The notes beneath the pieces were generated by a model that had not been told where the DNA came from, did no database searches, and saw nothing but the letters and a program-made list of their open reading frames with translations. Position numbers and translations under genes: made by a program. From JALSRK01 sp964461995 (GTDB lineage Bacteria; Acidobacteriota; Terriglobia; Bryobacterales; Bryobacteraceae): DNA of 25,430 nucleotides. Shown here one piece after another: positions 7,547 through 15,922 of the stretch. Each line of letters begins with the position of its first letter. Position 1 is the stretch's first letter. The DNA lies in the NCBI GenBank assembly GCA_964461995.1, contig CAYWXL010000060.1, positions 1 to 25,430 of the forward strand, written 5' to 3'.

Positions 7547-9631
7547 TCAGTCCATGCCGATCTCTTTCAGGATTCGCTCGGCCCGGTAGACCTTGCGCAG
7601 CGCCTCGATGATCGCTTGCGAGGCGACGTGAACGCTCCGGGCACGCTCTTCGGTGTACACGAACCGGTTCGGCAGGCTCTCCAGGTTGCCGTCGAAGAGG
7701 ATGCCGATTACTTCGCCCTTGGTGTTGATCGTCGGGCTGCCCGAGTTGCCGCCATGAGTGTCGTTGGTGGTGACGAAGTTGAAGGGCGTGTCCATGTCCA
7801 GACGGTCCTTGGCCTCGAGCCAGCTCGGCGGCAGCTTGTAGGGCTCCTTGCCCGTGGCGCGCTCATAAAGGCCGCGGATGCGGGTCATCGAGGGCACGGG
7901 CCGGCCCAGTTCGTCCTTGTAGCCTTTCACCGGGCCGTAGGAGAGCCGCAGGGTGAAGGTAGCGTCCGGGTAGTCGTCGGCCCCGAACACCGCGTAGCGG
8001 ACCTGGGCGATCTTCGAGGCGGCCGACGTCACCGAGGCTTCCACCTCGTCTTCGTACCGCTTCCTCAGTTTCCGCGCCGCCGGATCGAGTAGCCGCGCCA
8101 GCCGCACCATGCCGTCCCTGGAGGATTCCGCCGCCTTGGCGTCGGTGGCCAGGCGCTTCCGCAGCTTCACGTTGGCCAGCCGCGAGGAACCCACGTATTC
8201 GGCAGCCGCCTCGGCCGGAGACTTGCCGCCGAGCACGGCCTTCACCGCCGGGTCCGAAGCGCCCAGCTCCTGCTTCAAGAACTCCAGGTAGGCGGCGATG
8301 ACCACCTTTTCCATGGAGGGATGGATCGGGGCCGGGCTGTAGAGGAACTGCTCGAGGGTGGGCAGGGCCGCATCGGTGTATTCCCGCAAGCGCTTCTCAT
8401 TGGGCTTGGCGCGCTCCACCGGCAGGCGCACGACGTGGCGGGCGATGCGGAACAGGTCAGAGCCGCGGGTGGGAGCGCGCTCGAGCAGGTAGTAGCGTTT
8501 GTAGAACTCCGCGTACTTCTTGTAGGCGGCGGCCACTTCGTCCCAGATGCCGGCGTATTTCTTTTTCAGCTCCGGATCGGCCTCGACGGCGGCGCGGAGC
8601 TTTCGCTCCTCGGCGAGTTTGCGGGCCATGAGCTTCGGATCGCGGAGCCCGCGGAGGAAGCCTCGGTAGGCTTTGCGGCTGTTCTGGGCCATCAGCAGGT
8701 TGTCACGGGCGATCCGTTTGTTGTCCTCGCTCGCCCGGCTGAAATCGAGCAGGGCGTGTTCCAGGTGCTCGACCCAGCGCAGCACGAGCGGGTAGGAGAC
8801 GTCGCGGTAGAACTCGAGGGCGGCGTAGGTGAGCATGCGCCCGGTGGTGCCCGGGTGGCCGGAGACGAAAGTCAGCTCACCATCTTTAACCCCCTCGCGG
8901 GACCACTTCAAATACTCCGGCGTGTGGGCCGGCTTGCCGTTCTCGTAGACGCGCAGCAGGGCGAAATCCAGGCAGTAGCGCGGGTAGTTGAAGTTGTCGG
9001 GATCCCCGCCGAAGGCGGCGATCGCTTCTTCGGGAGCGAAGACCAGGCGGACGTCGGTGTACTTCTTGTACTCGTAAAGGTGGTACTGGCCGCCGGAGAA
9101 CAGCGTTACGACGTCACAACGGTCTCCGCCCGCCTTCCGGCACTCGTTTTCGATCCGCGACATCTCGGCCTTCCTCGCCCGGTTGGCCTCGGCGGGCGTC
9201 ATCTCCGGCTTCACCGCGCCCTTGACGCGCTCGGTGACATCCTCGATGCGGACCAACACGTTGATCTCCAGATCCGGACAGGCCTTCTCTTCGTCGATCG
9301 AGCGGGCGTGGAATCCGTCGCGGAGGTAGTTGTGCTCGGCCGTGGTCAACTTCTGGATGCAGTCGGAGGCCACGTGGTGGTTGGTGAAAACCAGACCCTT
9401 TGGGGAGATGAATGATCCGGAACCGTAAGGAAACAGCCGGGTAGAGGAGAGGCGGATGTGGTCGAGGAACTTCTGGGTGACCTGGAAGCCGTACTTCTTG
9501 GCCACCTTTTCCGCGGGAAAATCGTTGAAGAGCCAGAGACCCTCGTCGGCGAGCGCGAAGACCGGGAGCAGCAGCGCCAGCGCCGCGGCGGCGCAACGGG
9601 CGGGAAACGAACGGGAATGCATATCCTTCAT
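7547..9631 (-). CDS. S46 family dipeptidyl peptidase (DPP7-like), exported
   Basis: S46 enzymes are serine exopeptidases of clan PA that remove dipeptides from peptide N termini in the periplasm or outside the cell. With the start at 9629-9631 the product has 694 residues, close to the usual roughly 710. A signal peptide covers about residues 1-28 (ALALLLPVFALA). The triad is visible: H86 in FTNHHVASDC, D222 in CLDFALLRVY, and S630 in HGGNSGSP. The residue 18 positions after the serine, an arginine in acidic-specific DPP11, is glycine here (FDGN), which favours DPP7-like preference for hydrophobic or neutral residues. Another ATG three codons later (9620-9622) is an equally possible start; the open frame continues upstream to 9937, but that part precedes the signal peptide. 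Confidence 0.92.
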   Translation of the reverse strand: MKDMHSRSFPARCAAAALALLLPVFALADEGLWLFNDFPAEKVAKKYGFQVTQKFLDHIRLSSTRLFPYGSGSFISPKGLVFTNHHVASDCIQKLTTAEHNYLRDGFHARSIDEEKACPDLEINVLVRIEDVTERVKGAVKPEMTPAEANRARKAEMSRIENECRKAGGDRCDVVTLFSGGQYHLYEYKKYTDVRLVFAPEEAIAAFGGDPDNFNYPRYCLDFALLRVYENGKPAHTPEYLKWSREGVKDGELTFVSGHPGTTGRMLTYAALEFYRDVSYPLVLRWVEHLEHALLDFSRASEDNKRIARDNLLMAQNSRKAYRGFLRGLRDPKLMARKLAEERKLRAAVEADPELKKKYAGIWDEVAAAYKKYAEFYKRYYLLERAPTRGSDLFRIARHVVRLPVERAKPNEKRLREYTDAALPTLEQFLYSPAPIHPSMEKVVIAAYLEFLKQELGASDPAVKAVLGGKSPAEAAAEYVGSSRLANVKLRKRLATDAKAAESSRDGMVRLARLLDPAARKLRKRYEDEVEASVTSAASKIAQVRYAVFGADDYPDATFTLRLSYGPVKGYKDELGRPVPSMTRIRGLYERATGKEPYKLPPSWLEAKDRLDMDTPFNFVTTNDTHGGNSGSPTINTKGEVIGILFDGNLESLPNRFVYTEERARSVHVASQAIIEALRKVYRAERILKEIGMD

Positions 9632-9663
9632 TGTCTCCAGAATCGCGGGCGCGACGCGGCGGC

Positions 9664-9669
9664 TATAAT
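9664..9669 (+). promoter_or_regulatory. Possible -10 element for the GT-C-like gene
   Basis: TATAAT lies in the 51-base divergent gap between the S46 peptidase and the membrane protein gene. No -35 is seen at normal spacing, and a transcript starting from it would begin only a few bases before the ATG at 9683, beyond the GAGG at 9672-9675. It may be a leaderless promoter or chance. Confidence 0.25.
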
Positions 9670-9682
9670 TTGAGGTTCCTCG

Positions 9683-11077
9683 ATGAGCGGGGCGCATCAC
9701 TCCCGGTCCGCGCTGCCGGATCTTCGCCTGGCGGGAATCCTCTTCCTGGTCGTCTTCCTGGTCTACTGCCTTAGTCCGAACGCCACCCCGTTCGACTCCC
9801 GCTGGACCATCCCCACGGCGATGAGCATCCTCAACGAGGGCGACACCGACCTCGACGAGTACCTGCCGCTCCTCGAAGCCGACGGCTTCTATATGATCGA
9901 GTGCACGGGATCGGCGGCGGGCTGGCGGCTCGTTCACAGCCGCGGGGAATGCCCGGACGGCCGGCTGCGCAACTTCTACTCGGTGGCCGTCGCTTTTCTG
10001 GCTGTGCCGCCGGTGGCGGCGATGCGAGCCGCTGTTTCGGCAGCCCAGCCGTTGCTGCGGCCTCTGGCGGAGGGCAGCTCTTCGCCGGTCGTGCGGCGTC
10101 TGCTCGCCGGGGACTTCATCGGAGCCTCAGCGGCGGTGGAGCTGATCGTCGCTTCGTTCTTCGTGGCTATCGCCGCCGCGCTGGTGTTCTTTATCGCCCG
10201 GGAGTTCCTCGGCCGGGCTGAGGCGCTGCTATTGGCGGCGCTGTTCGCCTTCGGGACGCCGGCCTGGTCGCTGGCCAGCCGGGGGCTGTGGCAGCACGGG
10301 CCGTCGATGATGCTGCTCGCCTTGGCGCTGTTGATGGCGTTGCGCGGGGTGAGGAATCCGCGCTGGATCGCGCTAATGGGCGCGCCGCTGGCGCTGGCCT
10401 TTTTTGTCCGCGCGTCGAACGCGGTATCGGCGGCGGTCTTCACCGTTTATGTTTTCCGCCGGCACAGGAAACAATTGTCTGGGTTCTTTCTCGGGGCGGC
10501 CGTAGTGACGAGCCTGTTCGCCGCTTACAACTTGGCCGTCTACGGTTTCCCGCTGGCGCCGTATTCCTGGGTGCAGCGGGCCGGAGCGCCGGGCCTGTCG
10601 CTGCACCCGCGGTTTCTCGAAGCCTTGGCGGGCAACCTGATCAGCCCCGGACGGGGCCTGTTCATTTATGTGCCGGTGGCGTTGTTTTCGCTCTACGGTA
10701 TGGCGGTAAGGCCCGCTGAAGCAGCCGCTCGGGAGCTGCGGTCTTATCTCGTGGCGATCGTGCTGCTCCACTGGCTGTTGGTGTCGAGTTTCGAGGACTG
10801 GATCGGCGGGCACGGGTTCGGGCCGCGCTACATGTCGGACCTTTCACCCATCTTGGTCTACTTTTTGATTCCGGCCATCGACAAGATCCGGGCGATGCCC
10901 CGGCGCCGGGCCTTCGCCGCCGCCGGACTGTTCGCGTTGCTGGCGGTGGCGAGCGTGACGATCCACTTCCGCGGGGCGACCCGCTGGGCGTGCTGGGACT
11001 GGAGCGTTCAGCCGGTGGACATCAACCGCTCGCAGTGGCGGGTCTGGGACTGGAGGGATCCGGCTTTCCTACGGTAG
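9683..11077 (+). CDS. Multi-pass membrane protein, GT-C (ArnT/PMT-like) glycosyltransferase candidate
   Basis: A 464-residue protein with about ten hydrophobic segments. Its layout fits GT-C glycosyltransferases, which move sugars from polyprenyl-phosphate carriers on the outer face of the inner membrane. After the first membrane helix (about residues 17-32) comes a polar loop with acidic residues (PNATPFDSRWTIPTAMSI, then NEGDTDLDEY), where GT-C enzymes keep their catalytic aspartate. Near the C terminus is GGHGFGPRYMSDLSP, a pattern common in uncharacterised RgtA-D-like proteins. The acceptor cannot be read from sequence. The start ATG at 9683 has GAGG 8 bases upstream. It diverges from the peptidase gene; downstream lies a hairpin and then the mre operon. 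An unrelated multi-pass protein is possible. Confidence 0.7.
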   Translation: MSGAHHSRSALPDLRLAGILFLVVFLVYCLSPNATPFDSRWTIPTAMSILNEGDTDLDEYLPLLEADGFYMIECTGSAAGWRLVHSRGECPDGRLRNFYSVAVAFLAVPPVAAMRAAVSAAQPLLRPLAEGSSSPVVRRLLAGDFIGASAAVELIVASFFVAIAAALVFFIAREFLGRAEALLLAALFAFGTPAWSLASRGLWQHGPSMMLLALALLMALRGVRNPRWIALMGAPLALAFFVRASNAVSAAVFTVYVFRRHRKQLSGFFLGAAVVTSLFAAYNLAVYGFPLAPYSWVQRAGAPGLSLHPRFLEALAGNLISPGRGLFIYVPVALFSLYGMAVRPAEAAARELRSYLVAIVLLHWLLVSSFEDWIGGHGFGPRYMSDLSPILVYFLIPAIDKIRAMPRRRAFAAAGLFALLAVASVTIHFRGATRWACWDWSVQPVDINRSQWRVWDWRDPAFLR

Positions 11078-11085
11078 CCGGGGGC

Positions 11086-11106
11086 GCGGACCGCCGGTTA
11101 GTCCGC
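11086..11106 (+). terminator. Hairpin after the GT-C-like gene
   Basis: GCGGAC (11086-11091) and GTCCGC (11101-11106) form a perfect 6-bp stem with a 9-base loop, 9 bases past the stop codon. There is no U-run behind it (TGAAAACAAAG follows), so it may be only a 3'-end structure. A second weak AT-rich stem (AAGAAA/TTTCTT, 11115-11133) follows. Confidence 0.35.
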
Positions 11107-11133
11107 TGAAAACAAAGAAATTCCCCGTTTCTT

Positions 11134-11271
11134 GTGTTTGCCGAGCGCAGCGTGCTACGCTTTGAATGGATCGCGTTGGCCTGGCTCTTGTTTACGTTCC
11201 GGCGCGCGGCTCGCTCAGCCGCGGAACACCACGAGGAACTCAAGTACTTCGGGCCGGAGGACACCAGGTGA
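11134..11271 (+). CDS. Possible small single-pass membrane protein (uncertain)
   Basis: A 45-codon frame from GTG 11134 to TGA 11269-11271 (39 codons if GTG 11152 is used). The product has a short hydrophobic stretch EWIALAWLLFTF, then basic RRAAR and a charged tail EHHEELKYFGPEDTR, an inside-positive pattern typical of small membrane proteins. About 35 of 43 sense codons after the GTG end in G or C (about 81%), which resembles coding DNA. Against it: no ATG, no Shine-Dalgarno, and a hydrophobic segment short for a membrane helix. It lies in the 291-base gap between the GT-C-like gene and mreB, which otherwise holds only the hairpin and no promoter I can name. I do not recognise the sequence. 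Confidence 0.35.
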   Translation: MFAERSVLRFEWIALAWLLFTFRRAARSAAEHHEELKYFGPEDTR

Positions 11272-11368
11272 CGCTCCATCATCGCCGGCGGGGAATGATC
11301 GAGAATAGCGCAGGATCTGTGAGGCCGGAGTGCGGCCGGGCGGGGCCTGCGGGAAAGTCCGGACGTCT

Positions 11369-12394
11369 ATGAATTTTCGCTCTTTGTTCAGCCTGTTCTC
11401 TTCGGATCTGGCGATCGATCTGGGGACTGCGAACACCCTCGTTTTTGCCAAGGGACGGGGCATCGTCGTCAACGAGCCGTCGATCGTCGCAATCAACAAG
11501 AACACGGGCGAGGTCGAAGCCGTGGGCCGCGAGGCGAAAGAAATGCTCGGGCGCACCCCGGGCAACATTGTCGCCATCCGGCCGATGAAGGACGGCGTGA
11601 TCGCCGACTTCAAAGTCACCGAGCGGATGCTGAACTATTTCATCCACAAGGCCCACGGGCGCAAGCTGCTGGTGCATCCGCGGATCGTCATCGGGGTACC
11701 GAGCGAGATCACGCAGGTGGAGAAGCGGGCGGTCATCGACTCGGCTTACCGGGCCAAGGCGAGCGAGGTCTATCTGGTGGAGCAGGCTATGGTGGCGGCC
11801 ATCGGCGCGGGGCTGCCGATCACCGAGCCGTCGGGCAACATGATCGTGGACATCGGCGGCGGCACCACGGACGTGGCCGTGATCTCGCTGTCGGGCATCG
11901 TCTATTCGCGTTCGGTCCGTGTGGCCGGCAACGAGATCGACGAGGCCATCATGCAGTACTTGAAGCGCAAGTACAATCTGCTGATCGGCGAGCGAACCGC
12001 CGAGCAGATCAAGATTCAGATCGGCTCCGCCTACCCGTTGGACAAGCCCTTGACCATGGAGATCAAGGGGCGCAACCTGATCGAGGGCGTACCCCGGACG
12101 ATCACCGTGGACGACAGCGAGATCCGCGAAGCGGTCTCCGAGTGCGTGGCCACGATCATGAACGCGATCCGCGTGGCGCTCGAGCGCACTCCGCCGGAGC
12201 TGAGCGCCGACATCAGCGACCGGGGCATCGTGCTCACCGGCGGCGGAGCGCTACTGCGCAACCTCGACAAGCGCATCCGGGAAGAGACCGGGTTGCCGGT
12301 CTCGATCGCCGAGGATCCGCTGGCCTGCGTCGCCCTGGGCACGGGGAAGATGCTGACCGAGTTCAAACTGCTGCGCCGGATCGCCATCGAGTAG
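11369..12394 (+). CDS. mreB: Rod shape-determining protein MreB
   Basis: MreB is the bacterial actin homologue that forms membrane-bound filaments guiding lateral wall synthesis. The 341 residues start MNFRSLFSLFSSDLAIDLGTANT. The phosphate-1 motif DLGTANTLV is at about 17-25, the phosphate-2 motif DIGGGTTD at 161-168, and the adenosine motif TGGGALLRNLD near 290. The N-terminal FRSLFSLF is hydrophobic and could aid membrane binding. I chose ATG 11369 over an in-frame GTG at 11330, whose extra 13 residues have no family support; the ribosome binding site is weak (CCGGA, 5 bases upstream). It is the first gene of a tight operon, with mreC 19 bases downstream. Confidence 0.97.
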   Translation: MNFRSLFSLFSSDLAIDLGTANTLVFAKGRGIVVNEPSIVAINKNTGEVEAVGREAKEMLGRTPGNIVAIRPMKDGVIADFKVTERMLNYFIHKAHGRKLLVHPRIVIGVPSEITQVEKRAVIDSAYRAKASEVYLVEQAMVAAIGAGLPITEPSGNMIVDIGGGTTDVAVISLSGIVYSRSVRVAGNEIDEAIMQYLKRKYNLLIGERTAEQIKIQIGSAYPLDKPLTMEIKGRNLIEGVPRTITVDDSEIREAVSECVATIMNAIRVALERTPPELSADISDRGIVLTGGGALLRNLDKRIREETGLPVSIAEDPLACVALGTGKMLTEFKLLRRIAIE

Positions 12395-12413
12395 AGGCAA
12401 CGGCCGGGCGGCC

Positions 12414-13499
12414 ATGGAGTTGCTCACACACCGGTATCGGACGCTGACCATCCTGGCGCTGGTGATCGCCGGGCAACTGCTGCTACTGGGTTATCAAGTG
12501 CGGACCGAGCGGGACGTCCGCCTCATACGGGTCTGGGCGGTGACTGCGGTGACGCCTGTCGCCCGCGTGCTGGAGAGCATCCAGCGGACTGTCTCCACGG
12601 CGCTGGAAACTTACGTCTTTTTGACCAACGCGCAGAAGGAGAACCAGCGGCTGAAGAGCGAGCTCGGCCGGTTGAAATTGGAAGTCCACCGGTTGCGGCG
12701 GGAGCTGGCGCGGGCCGATCGCGCCGAGGCGCTCAAGCTGTTCCTCGAGCGCAGCCCCTCGAAGATGGTTGCCGCCCGGGTGATCGGCGCCGGCACCGGT
12801 GCGGCCTCGAAGGTCGTCTTCATCGACCGGGGTACACGGGAGGGCGTCAAGAAAGGGATGGCGGTCGTCACCCCGGAAGGCATCGCCGGCCGGGTGGCCG
12901 CCGTGTATCCGACAGCGTCGCGAGTAGTTCTGATCACTGACGCCAGTTTCGCCGCCGGCGTGATCTCGGCGCGCAGCCGTGTCCAAGGAACGCTCAAGGG
13001 GACGGGCGGCGAATTCTGCCGGGTGGATTACGTGCAAAATGAGCAGCATGTAGAAGTGGGCGAGTGGTTTTACACGAGCGGCGATGACCGTGTCTTTCCC
13101 AGGGGGCTGCCCGTTGGGCCGGTGACCGTGTCACGGGAAGGAAAGCTTCTACGGGAGATCCTCGTCGAGCCAGCGGGACTTCGGGCGGGAGTCGAAGAAG
13201 TTCTAGTGGTGCTCGAAGGCGTCCACCAGCCCGTGCCCGCGTCCCCCGGGGCCGAGCCGGAGTTCGGGCTTCTGCCTCCGCCGGAGACGATGACGATGAC
13301 GGGTGAACCCGGGGCTGCCGGGCCGGCCCCTGTCCTCACCGACGCCGACCGGTTGCTCGAAGCCTACCGGCGGATCGGCGAGGCGCAAGGCCATGTCTAC
13401 GGGGAAGGCGCCCCGGGGACGCCGCCTCCCGATTTCAACCTCGACTTGGGGGCGAGGACGGCGCCCGGCGCGGCTTCGCCCCCCGGCGGGCAGCCATGA
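12414..13499 (+). CDS. mreC: Rod shape-determining protein MreC with extended C-terminal tail
   Basis: MreC is a bitopic periplasmic scaffold that links MreB/MreD to PBP2 and activates it. In the 361 residues, one membrane helix (about 10-28) is followed by a coiled coil (about 72-112, KENQRLKSELGRLKLEVHRL) and the double beta-barrel domain with blocks VVFIDRGTREGVKKGM, VVTPEGIAGRV and VVLITDASF. The conserved fold ends near residue 269; a 92-residue Pro/Gly/Ala-rich tail follows, containing one predicted helix (about 308-329, TDADRLLEAYRRIGEAQ). The tail is unusual for MreC. The gene overlaps mreD by 4 bases (ATGA), implying coupled translation. Confidence 0.94.
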   Translation: MELLTHRYRTLTILALVIAGQLLLLGYQVRTERDVRLIRVWAVTAVTPVARVLESIQRTVSTALETYVFLTNAQKENQRLKSELGRLKLEVHRLRRELARADRAEALKLFLERSPSKMVAARVIGAGTGAASKVVFIDRGTREGVKKGMAVVTPEGIAGRVAAVYPTASRVVLITDASFAAGVISARSRVQGTLKGTGGEFCRVDYVQNEQHVEVGEWFYTSGDDRVFPRGLPVGPVTVSREGKLLREILVEPAGLRAGVEEVLVVLEGVHQPVPASPGAEPEFGLLPPPETMTMTGEPGAAGPAPVLTDADRLLEAYRRIGEAQGHVYGEGAPGTPPPDFNLDLGARTAPGAASPPGGQP

Positions 13500-14023
13500 G
13501 CGATTACGGGGACCTACTTGCCGGCGCGCGCCGCCGCACGAAGATTTCGCGGTACCGGCCGGTCGTGCTGCTGCTCGTTCCCGTCGCGGCGATTCTATTT
13601 CAGGTATACATCCCGCTGTTTCTCGAGCACCTCGGCTATCTGGAGCTGCCTCTGCTCGTGACGGTTTATTTCGCCGCCATGCGGCGCCGGCCGGTGGCCG
13701 GGCTGCTTTATGGAGCAGTGATCGGGCTGGCCCAGGACTCTCTTTCGCAGAACCCTCTCGGGATGTTCGGCATCGTCAAGACGCTGGTCGGGTACTTCGC
13801 TGCTTCGGCAAGCCTGCGCTTCGACGCCGACAATCCGGGTTCGCGTTTCGTGATGGCGTTTTTCTTTTTCATCTTCCACCAGGTGATGTACTGGGTGCTC
13901 GGACGCGCCTTGCTCGGAGCGCCGATGGAGCTCGGCGCCGCGCAGACATTGGTCCTCGCGGTGATGAACGGGGCGGTGGCGGTCCCGCTCTTCCACCTGT
14001 TGGATAAACTAAAGGAGAACTGA
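13496..14023 (+). CDS. mreD: Rod shape-determining protein MreD
   Basis: MreD is a small multi-pass inner-membrane partner of MreC in the elongasome. The 175-residue product has about five hydrophobic segments (for example VVLLLVPVAAILFQVYI, LELPLLVTVYFAAM and FVMAFFFFIFHQVMYWVLG). It also has the loop GLLYGAVIGLAQDSLSQNPLGMFGIVKTLVGY, which is characteristic of the family. The start overlaps the mreC stop (ATGA at 13496-13499). Sequence conservation in this family is low, so the name rests on this loop, topology, length and position between mreC and mrdA. The stop lies 25 bases before the PBP2 gene. Confidence 0.92.
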   Translation: MSDYGDLLAGARRRTKISRYRPVVLLLVPVAAILFQVYIPLFLEHLGYLELPLLVTVYFAAMRRRPVAGLLYGAVIGLAQDSLSQNPLGMFGIVKTLVGYFAASASLRFDADNPGSRFVMAFFFFIFHQVMYWVLGRALLGAPMELGAAQTLVLAVMNGAVAVPLFHLLDKLKEN

Positions 14024-14048
14024 CGCAGGGAAACCGGGGAAGCAGCCT

Positions 14049-15920
14049 ATGGGATTCCGTGATCCAGACCCCCATGACCTGCTCAGACCCATCTCCCGGC
14101 GCGACGGTACCCGGTTTGCCGCCAGCCGGATCGCCGTTTTTCAGTACCTCATCGCTGGAGTGTTTCTGTTCCTGCTGAGCGGGTTTTGGGAGCTCCAGGT
14201 ACGCAACCCGGAGTTCTACAGCGAGCGGGCCGAACGCAACCGCATCAAGGCCCTGCCCATCCTCGCCCCGCGAGGCAGGATCCTCGACCGCGAAGGCCGC
14301 GTCATGGTGGACAATCAGGCCTCTTTTAGCTTGGCCTTGTCCCGGGAGAACCTGCGGGAGGAACATCTGCGCGTTCTGGCGGAAGGACTGGGACTCGATT
14401 TCGAAGAGCTGCGGGAACGGGTGCGGCGTTTTGACAGGACTCATCCCAAGTACGAGCCGGTCATCGTCAAAGAAGAACTCACGCCGAGCGAACTGTCTTT
14501 CATCGAGGCTCACCGGGGCGATCCCCGGTATCCGGACATGGAGCTGATCAATGCCCACCGGCGGCTCTATCCTCGCGGGGGCCTGGCGGCCCACCTGCTG
14601 GGTTACATCGGGGAGATCAGCGAGGCCGAGCTGAACTTGTTGGAATTCGTGCAGCACCGGCCCGGCGACGTGATCGGCAAATCCGGGGTGGAGCGCCGGT
14701 ACAACCGCTGGCTGACAGGCGCCGACGGAGAGCGCCGCGTGGTCGTGGACAGCCTGGGCAGGGAACGGCAGGTCATTGGCATCAAAGAGGCCGTTCCCGG
14801 CCGGGACCTGCGGTTGACGATCGATCTTGATTTACAGGTGGTGGCGGAACTCGCGATGGACGGACGGCGGGGCGCGGTGGTCGCCTTGGATCCCCGCACC
14901 GGCGACATTCTGGCGATGGTGAGCCGCCCGGCTTTCGACCCGAACCGCTTCGCCGGCCGGATCCGATCGAAAGAGTGGCGCGCCCTGGTGAACGACCCCG
15001 ACAAGCCGCTGTTGAACCGCGCCATTCAAGCGCAACTGGCGCCGGGCTCCACTTTCAAACCGATCGTTGCGCTGGCGGGGCTGGAGCTGGGCGTGATCGG
15101 ACCTGATTTCCGCGTCACCTGCCGCGGCGGCGCCAACTTCTACGGCCGGTACTTCCGCTGCCACCTGGCGCGCGGGCACGGTGTGGTGGGGCTCTACCGG
15201 GCGCTGGCGGAGTCTTGCGACGTCTATTTCTACACCGTCGGCAACCGGCTCGGCATCGACAACATCGCCCGGTACGCCGAGATGGTGGGTTTCGGTCACA
15301 GAACCGGCATCGACCTGCCGGGCGAGGCGGCGGGTGTGGTACCCTCCACCCGCTGGAAGCTCCGGACCTTCCGGCAGAAGTGGTACGCGGGCGAGACGAT
15401 CTCGGTGGCGATCGGGCAGGGAGCTCTGACGGTCACGCCGCTGCAGTTGGCTTACGCCATCGGCGGGCTGGCTTTGGGCGGCGTGTGGCATCGGCCGCAC
15501 GTGGCCTTGAACGCGGGGAAACGAGTGGAGCCGCGCCGCGTGGTTCTGGACGCGAAGCATGTCGAGGCGATTACCGAGGGACTGTGGGCGGTGGTCAACG
15601 ATGGAGGAACCGGGATTCGCGCCCGGCTTCCGGGGATCGAGGTCTGTGGCAAAACGGGGACTTCGCAGTTGGCGTCTCTCCGGGCGATGCGCAACCGGAA
15701 GCTGGCGGAGACGTTGAAGGACAATGCCTGGTTTGTTGGTTTCGCGCCGAAGCACGATCCTGAGATCGTCGTCGTCGCCCTTTTCGAGGGCGGTGAGCAC
15801 GGCCACCTCGCCGCGCCGATCGTCCGGGACGTGATCAAGGCGTATTTCGACAAAAAGGAGCGGCGGCGGTCGGGACGAATGCTGGCCTGGCAGAGGTCCG
15901 TAGTGGGGGAGGCGAGATAA
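14049..15920 (+). CDS. mrdA: Penicillin-binding protein 2 (elongasome DD-transpeptidase)
   Basis: PBP2 is the class B transpeptidase that cross-links new peptidoglycan with RodA during elongation. The 623 residues show a short cytoplasmic N terminus, one membrane helix (about 31-47), then the pedestal domain with APRGRILDREGR (73-84). The transpeptidase domain carries all catalytic motifs: S334-T-F-K337, S389-C-D391 and K535-T-G537. Length and order are typical of PBP2. The start ATG at 14049 is chosen for its position before the membrane segment and its spacing after mreD; the local Shine-Dalgarno is modest (GGGGAAGCAG). The stop is 2 bases before rodA, as expected for the PBP2-RodA pair. 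Confidence 0.96.
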   Translation: MGFRDPDPHDLLRPISRRDGTRFAASRIAVFQYLIAGVFLFLLSGFWELQVRNPEFYSERAERNRIKALPILAPRGRILDREGRVMVDNQASFSLALSRENLREEHLRVLAEGLGLDFEELRERVRRFDRTHPKYEPVIVKEELTPSELSFIEAHRGDPRYPDMELINAHRRLYPRGGLAAHLLGYIGEISEAELNLLEFVQHRPGDVIGKSGVERRYNRWLTGADGERRVVVDSLGRERQVIGIKEAVPGRDLRLTIDLDLQVVAELAMDGRRGAVVALDPRTGDILAMVSRPAFDPNRFAGRIRSKEWRALVNDPDKPLLNRAIQAQLAPGSTFKPIVALAGLELGVIGPDFRVTCRGGANFYGRYFRCHLARGHGVVGLYRALAESCDVYFYTVGNRLGIDNIARYAEMVGFGHRTGIDLPGEAAGVVPSTRWKLRTFRQKWYAGETISVAIGQGALTVTPLQLAYAIGGLALGGVWHRPHVALNAGKRVEPRRVVLDAKHVEAITEGLWAVVNDGGTGIRARLPGIEVCGKTGTSQLASLRAMRNRKLAETLKDNAWFVGFAPKHDPEIVVVALFEGGEHGHLAAPIVRDVIKAYFDKKERRRSGRMLAWQRSVVGEAR

Positions 15921-15922
15921 CC

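Noticed and set aside
8321..9415. 364-codon plus-strand open frame opposite the S46 peptidase
   Set aside because: Antisense shadow of a gene with an intact catalytic triad.
9632..9937. Upstream extension of the S46 peptidase reading frame
   Set aside because: The added 102 residues precede a signal peptide and overlap the divergent gene and its start region.
11351..11364. GGGAAAGTCCGGAC resembles the 5' conserved segment of RNase P RNA
   Set aside because: The next bases are the mreB start and coding sequence; none of the other RNase P RNA conserved regions follow.
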